Source of the DNA: Fusarium oxysporum f. sp. lycopersici 4287
Taxonomy: Eukaryota; Ascomycota; Sordariomycetes; Hypocreales; Nectriaceae
Assembly: GCF_000149955.1 (NCBI RefSeq)
Contig: NC_030990.1
Coordinates: 1 to 64,000 of the forward strand
Length of the DNA stretch: 64,000 nt
Direction: 5' to 3'
The notes beneath the pieces were generated by a model. The model worked only from the letters and a program-made list of their open reading frames with translations. It ran no database searches and was not told the DNA's origin. Of this stretch, positions 54,473 to 64,000 are shown piece by piece. Each line of letters opens with the position of its first letter. The first letter of the stretch is position 1. The position numbers were made by a program, and so were the translations under genes.

Positions 54473-54628
54473 CCCATTGCCTTTTAAGGTATCTCGAAGC
54501 TATCTGTTCTTGGCATTTGCCGCTATGGAGATTCTCTTGAGCTTTTCTTTATAGCATGCTGAAAGTTATTTTTACGTATCGAGTGGGACTCTCGGAGATA
54601 GACTCCTCACAGGCATTTAATAACTCTC

Positions 54629-55592
54629 CTACCTTTCAACATTGAGCACGCCTTTACTGTTTAATTCAATGCCTACCCCTGCAGGCAAAGGCACCGTCTG
54701 TTTAAACTTTGCCACATCCAGTCCCGAAGAATTCCTCATCTTACTTACTTCTTCCATTCCAGCGAACCGTAGTAGTTCTAAGTAATCTTCAAATAAAGCT
54801 CTTTCAAGACCGTAGTATCCTATTCCGCCTTCTCCAATTAACCCTTGAGCAAAAGCCGCTGTAAGAAATTAGTGTAGTTGAGAATGTGATCTCTTGACCA
54901 CGCCAGAGGGTCAGGTAAACCCTGTAATACCCGGCCGGGGAAGCGAGCGCACTCCGTGTTTTTGTGGCATGATTGACTCGCAGGCTCTCATACTGCCCGA
55001 AATTGGTAGCAACGTCACTGTGGTCTCGCAGATCAAAGCCATCAGGCAATTTAGCTAGCTAGTAGCCATCTTCGATTGCAATACCCAACCCATACGCATA
55101 GGACAAGACAGGATAAACAGAATCGTCTATATAGATAGATGATATCCCTTTTGGCTTACTCCTTTAGGTATTCTCTTTATTCATTCTACAGTAATGTACC
55201 TGGGTAATGAAATCTGTTACTTCTATAAAGCGTGACATAGGGTCGGCCCAGTCTTTAATAATGCTAGAAACGTGGGCTTTAACATCCTTAGGTATTTACT
55301 TGCCTATCTATAAGGGCTCCACAATCCACCACTCAAATCCTGGTTTCCCTTGATGAATCATTTGGAACAGCCAGGCCCGGTGTTGCCCGTCGTGAGAGAC
55401 ATTGCCACGCTTTTGCTCGATTCCGGGGATGAGGTCGCACCAGGCAAGGTAGAGTCTAATCCCCAAAGGCTTGTGATTTGTTATCCAGCCCTTGATAACA
55501 GGGGGGATCGCAATCCAGGGCCTGTTTTCTGTGCATTGTAGTCCGAGACGAGTAATAGATGGATACGGCCAAAAGCTACCTTCGCGGGACAT
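54629..55592 (-). pseudogene. FAD-dependent monooxygenase relic
   Basis: Pieces in several frames read LYLAWCDLIPGIEQKRGNV, HQGKPGFEWWIVEPL, SVYPVLSYAYGLGIAIEDGY, then a stop, LPDGFDLRDHSDVATNFGQY with SLRVNHATKTR, and GYYGLERALFEDYLELLRFA near the 3' end. The GIAIEDGY string after a D-x-x-YPV stretch resembles the second FAD motif of class A flavin monooxygenases. The N-terminal GxGxxG domain is absent and stops are frequent in 55120-55330. Relic of an aromatic or terpenoid hydroxylase, next to the EthD gene. Confidence 0.55.
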
Positions 55593-55692
55593 GGAGCTGT
55601 GCGGAGAAAGTTGTGAATTGAACTACTCGGCACTGAATTAGGAAGAAAGGCAATAATAATTATAAACCTTAACTATCACTACAGTATCTGCC

Positions 55693-56231
55693 CTATTCCA
55701 GAGTCTTGATATCCATCCCATCCTTGCCACCAAGTGACCGAGGCGCATCTCCTACAACCAAATTCTCATAACCCACCATGTATGTCATGGGCAGTGCCAT
55801 GAATCTGTTGCAGTCATCGCTCAATGCTGCAGCATACTCTTTGCTGTTGTAGAACGCCAGCCAGTCATCCCAAGTCTTGACCCAAAGCTGCGCGCAACCG
55901 TCATAGTCTAGAAATCCTTCTCCTAAGCTCTTGGCTCTGTCCTTCATCTCCGGGGTTTGATGGTGCTGTACTATTCTTAGGTTCTATAGTATAGACTTGG
56001 TTCAGTGCTGAGACTCACCTGCGCATATCGCACGATGTGGTCTCGGAAAGCATGCGTGGCGACAGCTAAGTCAGCATGGACGGTCTGCCAGTGCCCGAAG
56101 AACGTATCGTGGTCGATTGAATCAATCTTTTTGAAGAAGACGGAGACTTTGATACAGGGCTGGAAGTTGGGTTTGGAGTTATAGTCCAGTTGAGGATGAG
56201 TGAACTCATGGTCGATCTTCTGCCAGGGCAT
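55693..56231 (-). CDS. EthD-domain protein
   Basis: Two exons, 56231-56019 and 55965-55693, with a 53-nt intron (GTGAGT...GTACAG), giving 161 residues. It reads CIKVSVFFKKIDSIDHDTFF with GHWQTVHADLA, then DYDGCAQLWVKTWDDWLAFY. This is the dimeric alpha/beta-barrel EthD fold (PF07110). Family members act as small dehydratases, cyclases or stability factors in polyketide, quinone and ether degradation pathways. CGGAATTAG lies 175 bp upstream of the start, so it belongs with the other motif-bearing genes. Confidence 0.85.
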
Positions 56232-56605
56232 TGTTGAGTTGGTCTCGGTGAGTGTGAATGGTCTTTGGTGGTTGAATGAACAGGTGGTAGTTAATGTTTG
56301 ATGTCAGATTGAACGTCTCCCATGTTAGTGTTTATGACGTTACTGACTATATGGGCACTTGGGCGGCAGACGGGCGCAGCGGGGTAGCGTCAATTGCGGG
56401 GTTGACGGAATTAGAATCCGGGGAAGTTTCCCGTGGAACCTTTCGTCACTGGGCCAAGGCTCGTGGTGATTCAATCTCAAATCGCTTCCCTCGAGTCAAA
56501 TTGAGTATGACGCATAACAATCCGGAATTCCATTTCCTGTAACATGTTCAATGAATTTGGCCTACCCGGAATCTGGGGCATACTCATGTGGGAAGTGACC
56601 GATCA
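56232..56605. other. EthD promoter region
   Basis: 374 bp before the SINE copy. It holds CGGAATTAGAATCCGGGG at 56406 and a second CCGGAATTCC at 56522. No gene. Confidence 0.45.
56406..56423 (+). promoter_or_regulatory. CGGAATTA motif with adjacent CCGGGG
   Basis: CGGAATTAGAATCCGGGG, 175 bp upstream of the EthD ATG. CGG and CCG half-sites face each other across 9 bp. Confidence 0.5.
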
Positions 56606-57263
56606 ACTCTCCCCTGTAAAAATTCTTTCTTGGCACGCACTGTTAGTGCCGTGTTAGGAGCGGGATTTTCTGCAGGCCACGCGACCACACAAAACTGCGG
56701 GGATGCTATCGGCTCCCTAACAGCAGTTTTCAGAGAAGGAATTTTGGAGAGTTCGCCTTCTCTGACAACACCTTTGTCGGATCTAATGGCGGCACCTCAG
56801 AACCAGAACGCCTTAGATATCGGAGGACGATGCCCATGGCATCGGTAGCGACATCCTCCCGATCAACGACGCCGATTGCGATGGGTTTTTCTCCTTTGAA
56901 GGCAAGCCGCACCGTCGGCCTCTGATTCCTTCCCGAGGTTTTTCCCTGCCGCCGCGACAGTCGACTACGAGCTACAACTTGGTTACTGGAGATTGTGGAC
57001 TGCGTCGGCAGATGTAGTGATGCGCGAGAGAATTCTGGTCGGTGGAAAAAGTTCGACAATAGATTGCCCCCGAACCCGCTGACGGGTGACGGGCTTGAGA
57101 AATACAGCACCTTTTGTGCCATTGGTATGCTGGATGGTGAAGGAAGCGGGGTTTCCCTGTACCTAGCTAGCTCAGCACGTCTTTTGCTCCAGTAGGAGAT
57201 CTGGCTTCGTTACAGCCACCCAGACGAAAAATATACAAACAAACAAACAAACAAACAAACAAA
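56606..57263 (+). mobile_element. SINE-like retroelement, copy 2
   Basis: 658 bp, flanked by a perfect 15-bp target duplication GGAAGTGACCGATCA (56591-56605 and 57264-57278). The 3' tail is an AAAC repeat (about 57235-57263), unlike the CATA tail of copy 1. The body differs from copy 1 at roughly 18 positions by eye, mostly transitions and single-base indels. A 130-codon minus-strand open frame (56730-57122) is conserved between copies but shows no family features and is probably incidental. It lies between the EthD and AtuA-like genes and breaks neither. Confidence 0.8.
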
Positions 57264-57547
57264 GGAAGTGACCGATCAGGAAGGGTCAAGACTCAATGCT
57301 AGCTGCAAGGCCGAGTGTCAGGTTTTGACTAAGAGGCATGTCATCTTAGACGATGGACAAGGAACTGAGGTCTGGATTGCGAATATCCTTATCAAGAAGG
57401 AAGAACATTTCACCTAACGCCGTATCAAACATTGTCTATTTGCCGTCAAGGGCGGAAAATGAGATATCTTATCAAGGTATACCGTGAACCATGAGGTTGA
57501 ATGAGGGCACAATGTCCCATTATGTTTATTTATATATCTTATGGAGA

Positions 57548-59517
57548 TCAAATCTTTCCACGCTCCAAAAACCTGGTAGGAATATCCACCGGCTTGCATC
57601 TCAGATATTCTGCCACGTTCTTTCCCAACACATCATAAGTTGAGCTAGAAGCTACACCACGATCAAGATGATCCTTCAGCAGGAAATGGACAGCTGAAAG
57701 AAAATGTTAGTGACGGTATATAGTGCTTACCAAGGACACATACCTGAAATGTTTGGAAGTTCAAAACGGAAGATAGGTTTACCAGTGTCGTCGTCACCCA
57801 ACAGCTCTCGAATCTTATTCACAGTGAGAACACTTCGGAGCCAGTCCCATTCGTCAGTGTTTCTAACGAAGAATCCGACGTTGGCATCTGATCCTTTGTC
57901 GCCTGAGCGAGCATGGACGATGTAACCGAGAGGAGCCCTTGTGGTTGGTCCAAAACTAGACAAATCGACGGGGGACGTGGTCTCATAGGTTGACTGCTCG
58001 TATAAAAAGTCCTGAGTATCGGTCGGTGCTGCGATTGGAATCTCTAGTCCCTTTTCAGGAACATGAGCGACGTGCGTGATGTCTTTCTGCGGGAGAAGGG
58101 CAACAAAGTATTCGTAGTATGGCTTAGGGACCGCTTGTCGAGCATCCACTGCGAATGTCGCACCAGGGTACGATTGCATAATGACATCTGTCACCGGACG
58201 CAGGAAGTTTGCAGTAGAGAGGGCCTCTTCGGTTCGTGACTGAGCAAAGATGCGTACGTCAACGGTAGCAGCATCTTGGCTCCTTGGGTTCTCGGGACAC
58301 CGACCGTTGACGCGAAACTTGAGGCAGTGGAACTTGGACTCATCGAGCATAGCTCGGACTTGCCTCTCGAGCAAGGCGGCCTTTTCCTCGATATCCAGAC
58401 CGCAAAGGAAGTAATGTGCTTCGGCTTGATAACCACCTTTTGCGGTAATGCCGACCTTTGTAGTGGGAGGTGGCTTTAGACCGCTCACGTTGTGTACGAA
58501 TCTATCGTCATAGTTAGTAAAGTACTCAGAGCGATGGAAGTATGTTTGGCGCTTACACTTTGTCCTTTGCAGCCTGTTCCAACTTTATGTTGTCAAGCTT
58601 GGCTACTACGTCGGAGTTGTAATACAGAGGACCCTGGATCTCGTAAAGGAGCTGTGCCTTGCAGGTATCGACAGTAACCATTCCATCTCGATCCTTCTGC
58701 TTGGTGACATAGAAGTCACCATTGCTTTGCATCTCGACGATGGGAAAGGCGAGATTTGTCGATTCACCAGGTAAGTCTTTGAAGCCGGTAAAGTTGCCAC
58801 CGGTCACGTATGTCGAGCACTCGATGAAGTGACCAGCAACGAATGCCGACGCGAGTTGCTGGTAGTCTTCTCTCTTCCAGCCAAAATGGTAGGCTGCGCA
58901 TCCGATAGTGGGCGAGGCATCTGCAACTCGACCGCAGAGGACAATGTCGGCCCCATGCTTGAGGGCCTCGACAATGCCCCAGCCACCCAGATAACACTGG
59001 GCGTAGATGGGTTCCAAGCCCCAGTCCGAGAGATTTCCTCCTATTAGAGATGAGGAACAGTTGAGGAACACGCGGGAGATCAAAGCTTACCATGTGTGAG
59101 ACTCTTGAAAGCATCGCCCTTGTCAATGGCCTTCTTGACAACGTCAAAAACCTCGTCTCCGCCAATCCAAGCAACCTTGAGACTCAGACCGGCGGCGGCA
59201 ATCTTCTCCACAACAACGTCGTGGAGTTTCTTGGTGTCGCTGGCACCAGCATTGACCACAAGTCTGGCCCTGCTTGACGCCAAATGAGGCAGTGCGGGAT
59301 CCAGAGCCTCGAGGAACGAAAGCTCAAATTCGTCTGTAGAGCCTGCACTGTCAACCTTGCCTCCTCCTCTTGTGGTCATATTGTACTCTGAAAGCCAATC
59401 GCCAACGATAAAGTCAACGTCCTCATTTTTGGCTAGGTCAGCCAGCGCGTGGCGCCGGTCGGTCACTGAGCCAGAGGCTGAGGCAATTCGTAGCAGCTTG
59501 TCGGTAATTGAACCCAT
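57548..59517 (-). CDS. AtuA-like (DUF1446) acyl-CoA catabolism protein
   Basis: Four exons, 59517-59091, 59040-58557, 58501-57744 and 57693-57548, introns 50-55 nt, all in phase, giving 604 residues. The DUF1446 part reads DVDFIVGDWLSEYNM, LVVNAGASDT, WIGGDEVFD, IVLCGRVADASPTIG and YVTGGNFTGF. The C-terminal AtuA-associated domain reads YIVHARSGDKGSDANVGFFV. Bacterial AtuA belongs to the acyclic-terpene (citronellol/geraniol) pathway; its reaction is not settled. With the neighbouring acyl-CoA dehydrogenase and ligase it suggests breakdown of a branched or terpenoid acid. Confidence 0.9.
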
Positions 59518-60390
59518 GGTTTGAACCTGATGATAGTTATTCTGTGCTGCCAGAAGATTTTTCGCCCTTGACCGCTAAAAGATATCGTTTATGTAGAGAA
59601 GGTTGCATGATAATCGTCATAATGGTTCGGTGGCTCACGGGTCATACACCGTGGACTTTGTTTCCATGTCCGAGGCAATCTACGCTCCATCTCTGTCGGG
59701 ATTACAAGGTGTTCCCTCCATTCCAGGAGGGGCCAATTCCTCGGCAGTTGTAACTGAGTCATGTCTTCTTCTTTCAAGCGTGGCCAGCCCTCCAACTCAA
59801 AGCGGGGCTAGGCTCGAAGAGTGTAGACATGACAAAGGGTTCCAAACTCTTTTTACTTAGTGCCCCTCCAGGGCTTTCCAAGTGAAGGGTTGCATACTGT
59901 TCTGCATTAACTGGCGCAAGAACGCAAACTCGACTTGGTACTTCACGGCAGCCTGGTAACATATTCCCCTGGGTTATTTAGATGTGGGATTCCGTGATCG
60001 CCATCATGAGTAACCACAAGGTCAACTGCAGACAGGCACAGATAACTTTAAGTTGGCGAAATATGATTTTCTTAAGAGGAATAGAAAGGAGCAGAGCATG
60101 CGATGTAATTGAACCCATTCCCTAAGCTATCTAAATTTGACCTTGTAATTAATTCCTTACCCTAGAGCCTTCCCCATATACTGCGCAAAATGATAACAAA
60201 CACTTTACGCTAACCTAAATACAGTAAGTTGAGCTGGCTATTGCTATTTTTATTACTAATAACAGCATGTCGTCTTAGTGTTTCCTCACATCATAACTGA
60301 TCCATTAAGGACGCCGCATAAATAAGGCACAACTTCTGTACATACTGTGGCTGCCACCAAAAGCAAGTGAACATAAACCGGTAACATCCA
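59518..60390. other. Upstream region of the AtuA-like gene
   Basis: 873 bp between two minus-strand genes. It has a reverse CGGAATCC near 59989-59996 but no strict CGGAATTA. No gene recognised. Confidence 0.4.
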
Positions 60391-61950
60391 CTATAGCTTT
60401 GGTTTTGTCTCGCTCGTCCAACCCATTTCCAAAGTATCGGCCTTTTGCAAATTATACAGCTGGAATAACTTGTCTTCCAAATCCTTCTGGGCTTGTATCC
60501 TTGCCCTCACGTAATCTGCCCGTCGACTTTCCCTTCTACCTAGTTGTAGCATATGAACCTCATCAGGACCATCAACGAGTCTCATAGTCCGAGCGCTTGC
60601 CCACATGTATGCCAATGGTGTATCCTGGCTGACACCGGCGCCTCCATAAATTTGAATAGCGCTATCAAGGATCTTACAAAGCATCGAAGGGACAAGGATC
60701 TTGGCTTCTGAGATCTCTTTCAGGGCAGACTTGGCATCTGCCTTATCTATCTTGACGGCTGCGTTGAGGACGACCAGCCTAGATGCATCTATGCCTAGGC
60801 GAGCTTTGGCTACCTCAGTAGTGACATGCCCATGTTCATGAAGCATTTTGCCAAATGGTGTTTTCGATGGGTCATGAATACGATTCAAGATCAGATCGAG
60901 AGCGCGTTCAGCCTATGTTTTAGCGCACGTTAGCATCTCTTCTACATAGAATGAACGCAGGCCTGGGGATCTCTTACCGCTCCAATGCATCGCATAGTGT
61001 GATGAATTCTGCCAGGACCCAGTCGTCCTTGGATGATCTCGAAACCCTGACCTTCTCCCAAGACGAGGCTGGATGCAGGAATACGAACGTTGTTGAAAGA
61101 GATATGTCCGTGACCGTGAGGAGCATCATCGTATCCAAACACTGACAGCATGCGGTGTACAGTGATACCAGCAGAACGCGCAGGAACCAATAAGACAGAC
61201 TGTTGGCGATGAGTGTTCGGATTAGAGGGGTCCGTTTTGCCCATCACGATGTACAGCTCACATCTAGGATCGCCTGCTCCACTGCTCCACCATTTCTATC
61301 CAGAGTTAGACAACAGTTTGAATGCACAGGCAGCGGCGGTACTTACACTGCCGTTCAGTATATACGAATCTTCATCGCGTTTCATTTCGAATTGAATGTT
61401 GGTGGCGTCGCTGGAAGCAACGTCTGGCTCAGTCATTAGAAAAGCTGAGCGGATCTTTCCCTCAAGGAGCGGCTCAAGCCATTCCGTTTTCTGTGCAGCA
61501 TTTCCGAACTTGGCCAGAACCTCCATGTTACCTGTATCAGGAGCTGAGCAGTTCATAGCCTAAAGGGTCAAATGATGAGCTTCGTTTTTGCACGACGTGC
61601 CAAGAGTTGGGTCAACATACCTCGCTTGCGATATGGCTTTTCCCCAATTGTTCAGCCATCAAACCGTATTCAAGATTGCTATAGCCACTGCCCTCTGCAT
61701 AGTGACTCTTTGGTAAGAAAAGATTCCACAATCCTCTACGTTTTGCCTCGTATTTCAGGTCCTCGAGAATCCGTGGATGCGCAGCAAAACGTTCTCTGGG
61801 CTTGTTACCCAGCATCTGAGCGAAGACTGCATCAGCTGGAATGCATTTCTCTTGGACAAAGAGCTCGACTTCGTCCAGAGTTTTTTGAGCTTTCTTGCTG
61901 ACTTGCTCAGAAAATGCAATGGGAATGCGTGCTGATGCTGGAAGGTCCAT
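60391..61950 (-). CDS. Acyl-CoA dehydrogenase (ACAD10/11-like)
   Basis: Four exons, 61950-61621, 61559-61347, 61295-60978 and 60912-60391, introns 51-65 nt, in phase, giving 460 residues. Landmarks: [36 protein letters not shown] (flavin loop), [34 protein letters not shown] and [20 protein letters not shown] with the DGPDEVH motif. It removes hydrogens alpha,beta to the CoA thioester. It ends in PKL, a weak peroxisomal-signal variant, and the neighbouring ligase ends in SKL. A CGGAATTAAAA motif lies 265 bp upstream. Confidence 0.92.
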
Positions 61951-62691
61951 GGTGTTAATGACAATAGCTGGTCGTGATATTTGGTAGTAGGGGAAATCGG
62001 CCAACGCAATATACGACGGGACCGGCGCTCTATAATACCCGGGAAATCTCTATTCTAGAGGAACGAGGCAAAGGGTTTTGAATGGTACCAAATCGGATTC
62101 GAAGCAAGCCTCATCGGTCATCTAGTCCGGCTGAGAGCTCCATTGGCAATACCCATGCACGTGATTCCTAATGTTAAACAGCCGAGGCATGGAACTGTCT
62201 AAATTAAGAGAGCCCGGAATTAAAAGCCGCGTCCGAATGACTTGAGTCTTTGCACTATACCTAAAACGGTTGGATGCTACTGTCACGTTGGCTGGCGGCG
62301 GTGTACTCCTGGGAAATAATCGAGACTCTGTCTTGCTTCAGATGAAGCTATCATAATAATTAGAGCATACTTAACCTGAATAATTACTAAAGCCTCTAAT
62401 ATATTCTAGTTTATGTGATATAAAGTTGAGTCGAGTCTCGATTGTTTAGCGATCCATTGAGAGGCTAGCGATGCAAACTGGAGTAGAAGAAGATGCCAGA
62501 GGTGGGACAGAGAGCTTCTTGCTGCAGAACAATAAAATGAAATGCATGATGGAATGCTGTGGCTTGTTGTCTTTTGCCATCAAAAAGTTGGGTTATACAG
62601 CTACATGATGTTGATATACGAACTAAAATCCTGCAGGCTCTCCCCGTTTTCAAGAACCCATTGAACTCAAATTGTTTCATACATAGTCTAT
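61951..62691. other. Acyl-CoA dehydrogenase promoter and ligase 3' region
   Basis: Contains CCCGGAATTAAAAGCCGCG at 62213-62231. The open frame 62465-62680 (minus) has no features. No gene. Confidence 0.45.
62215..62225 (+). promoter_or_regulatory. CGGAATTAAAA motif
   Basis: CGGAATTAAAA, about 265 bp upstream of the acyl-CoA dehydrogenase ATG; GTCCGAAT, an inverted version, follows at 62232-62239. Confidence 0.5.
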
Positions 62692-64000
62692 CTAAAGTTT
62701 TGATACAAACCTGATGTCCTTAACAACAATATTCTTGTTGTCGCTTGTCGCCATTTCTCGCAGCTTACGCCTCAAGACCTTACCCGCTGGACTTTTCGGT
62801 ATCATAGAGACAATCTCAATTTCCTGGAGCCATTTATATCGCGCCTTTTCCTTCTTGACATGTTCGAATATCTCCCTTGCTGCTTCAATGGGTCGTAAGG
62901 CCTCCTCAGACTTAAGGACTACAAACGCCTTAGGCCGCTCACCTGCGCGCTCATCGGGAATACCGCATACCGCAACATCATTGACATGCGGATGGCCGAG
63001 AAGAATGTTTTCGAGCTCTGCTGGAGCAACTCCAATCCCCTTGACCTTGATCATCTCCTTCAGCCTGTCGGTGATAGATAGCAAGCCTTCATCGTCGAAA
63101 TGGCCTATATCGCCAGTGTGAAGGAATCCATCCTTGTCAAATGTCTCTCGAGTTGCCTTGGGGTTGTCAAGGTAACCCATGGCCATCTGTGGCCCACGAG
63201 CCCAGATCTCACCCGACTTCCCAACGTCGCAGTCCTTGCCAGTCTCAAGGTCTACGATTCGTACTTCGGTAGATCCCACAAGCATACCGACGCGGTCAGC
63301 ATACTTGTAAGCATACTTTGATGGCGGGTGAGAAACAATGGCTGAGCATGACTCGGTCATGCCATAGCCCTGCTTGAAGCCGGTTCCCGGGAATGCCTTT
63401 TCAAGGAGATCCAGGATCTCTCGAGACAGAGGCGCCGCACCCGATGAGAATCGCTCAACATGAGACAAGTCATACTTTGCCACGATCTCTGGCTCTCGAA
63501 CTAGTCGGATCAAAATAGGTGGGACGATCAAAAGTTCTTTGATCTTGTTTTCCGAAACAGTTTGCAGAAGTGAGTCCAGAGTGAATTGAGATAGAACATA
63601 GACGTTGGCATTCAGATGAATGGGTAAGTGTAACTGATGTATTATACCAGTGATGTGATAGAATGGCAAGGCTGCTAGAACACGATCATGGCTAGAAAGG
63701 GTGATATCCTTGATCTGGATGCATTGGGCGATGATGTTGGCGTGTGATATCATTACCGCCTTGGGGAGACCAGTTGTGCCACTGCTAAAACAGAGGAAAC
63801 CGCAAATATCACGATTTGTCTTGCCCTCAGGAACTTGAAATGAAGGCACTGGAGCTAGACCTGCTGAGTTCTCGAGGAGTTCCTGTATGCTTGTGACGCC
63901 TTTGCTAGAACCTTCAAGCAGAAGTACATTTCCTCGTGGAATCCCAACTTTGGCAGCTGCGGCTTGGGCCCTATCGAGATTTTCAACAGTAGCGAAAATG
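62692..64000 (-). CDS. Acyl-CoA/4-coumarate-CoA-type ligase, peroxisomal, 5' end beyond the window
   Basis: The frame is open from 64000 to the stop at 62692, so the start lies outside; about 435 residues are visible. ANL-superfamily landmarks: FSSGTTGLPKAVMISH (P-loop), QGYGMTESC, FLHTGDIGHFDDEG, KGIGVAPAELE and KSPAGKVLRR (catalytic Lys). The C-terminus FVSKL is a canonical PTS1 signal, so it acts in peroxisomes. It would activate a carboxylic acid as its CoA thioester for the dehydrogenase and AtuA-like protein beside it. The acid could be aromatic, fatty or terpenoid. Confidence 0.93.
   Translation of the reverse strand, partial: IFATVENLDRAQAAAAKVGIPRGNVLLLEGSSKGVTSIQELLENSAGLAPVPSFQVPEGKTNRDICGFLCFSSGTTGLPKAVMISHANIIAQCIQIKDITLSSHDRVLAALPFYHITGIIHQLHLPIHLNANVYVLSQFTLDSLLQTVSENKIKELLIVPPILIRLVREPEIVAKYDLSHVERFSSGAAPLSREILDLLEKAFPGTGFKQGYGMTESCSAIVSHPPSKYAYKYADRVGMLVGSTEVRIVDLETGKDCDVGKSGEIWARGPQMAMGYLDNPKATRETFDKDGFLHTGDIGHFDDEGLLSITDRLKEMIKVKGIGVAPAELENILLGHPHVNDVAVCGIPDERAGERPKAFVVLKSEEALRPIEAAREIFEHVKKEKARYKWLQEIEIVSMIPKSPAGKVLRRKLREMATSDNKNIVVKDIRFVSKL

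Noticed and set aside
56730..57122. 130-codon minus-strand open frame conserved in both SINE copies (also 36554-36946).
   Set aside because: It lies inside a non-coding retroelement, has no family features, and conservation is explained by the near identity of the copies.

Overview
The window is nuclear DNA of a filamentous ascomycete, most likely a Fusarium-like Hypocrealean fungus. The evidence is short 45-73 nt spliceosomal introns with CTAAY branch sites, many Zn2Cys6 regulators, a Fot/pogo DNA transposon, a PNP-NACHT (fungal NLR) relic, AT-rich tracts that look worn by repeat-induced point mutation (RIP), and a SINE-like element with two copies. Gene density, pseudogenes and mobile elements suggest an accessory or lineage-specific region. 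Species assignment is inference; no marker gene is present.

Layout. 0-8.5 kb: a decayed NLR, a membrane-protein relic, a Cys-rich secreted protein, a DUF3433-type membrane protein and an apparently intact 1.86 kb Fot-like transposon. 9.3-25.1 kb: a catabolic cluster whose parts match successive steps of 3-hydroxyanthranilate meta-cleavage: 3-hydroxyanthranilate dioxygenase (HAAO), ACMS decarboxylase (ACMSD), aminomuconate-semialdehyde-type aldehyde dehydrogenase and a 2-aminomuconate-deaminase-like RidA protein. A second RidA protein, two PLP aminotransferases and a Zn2Cys6 regulator lie beside them. An S1/P1 nuclease and an arrestin-like gene with a one-base frameshift sit among these genes. 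The regulator gene contains an antisense fragment of a FAD monooxygenase.

25.5-36 kb: a P450, a glycosidase fragment, a Zn2Cys6 regulator, an NmrA-like reductase, a phytoene-desaturase-like FAD oxidoreductase and an SDR. 36-48 kb: a C2H2/Zn2Cys6 regulator interrupted by a SINE-like insertion, an SDR relic, another Zn2Cys6 regulator with an apparent 3-nt micro-exon, and a GT34 glycosyltransferase, separated by long AT-rich tracts. 48-64 kb: a chromodomain-like gene with an in-frame stop, a broken SDR, an old yellow enzyme, an MFS sugar transporter, a FAD monooxygenase relic, an EthD protein, the second SINE copy, and a likely acyl-CoA degradation set (AtuA-like, acyl-CoA dehydrogenase, acyl-CoA ligase ending in SKL; the ligase runs off the window).

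A recurring CGGAATTA-type sequence lies roughly 160-270 bp upstream of many genes from 28 kb rightward, including the SDR/regulator divergent promoter where it forms a perfect inverted repeat. This suggests that the right-hand genes share a regulator. All introns were placed by eye from splice signals and frame continuity. Family calls come from motif recognition, without database searches.
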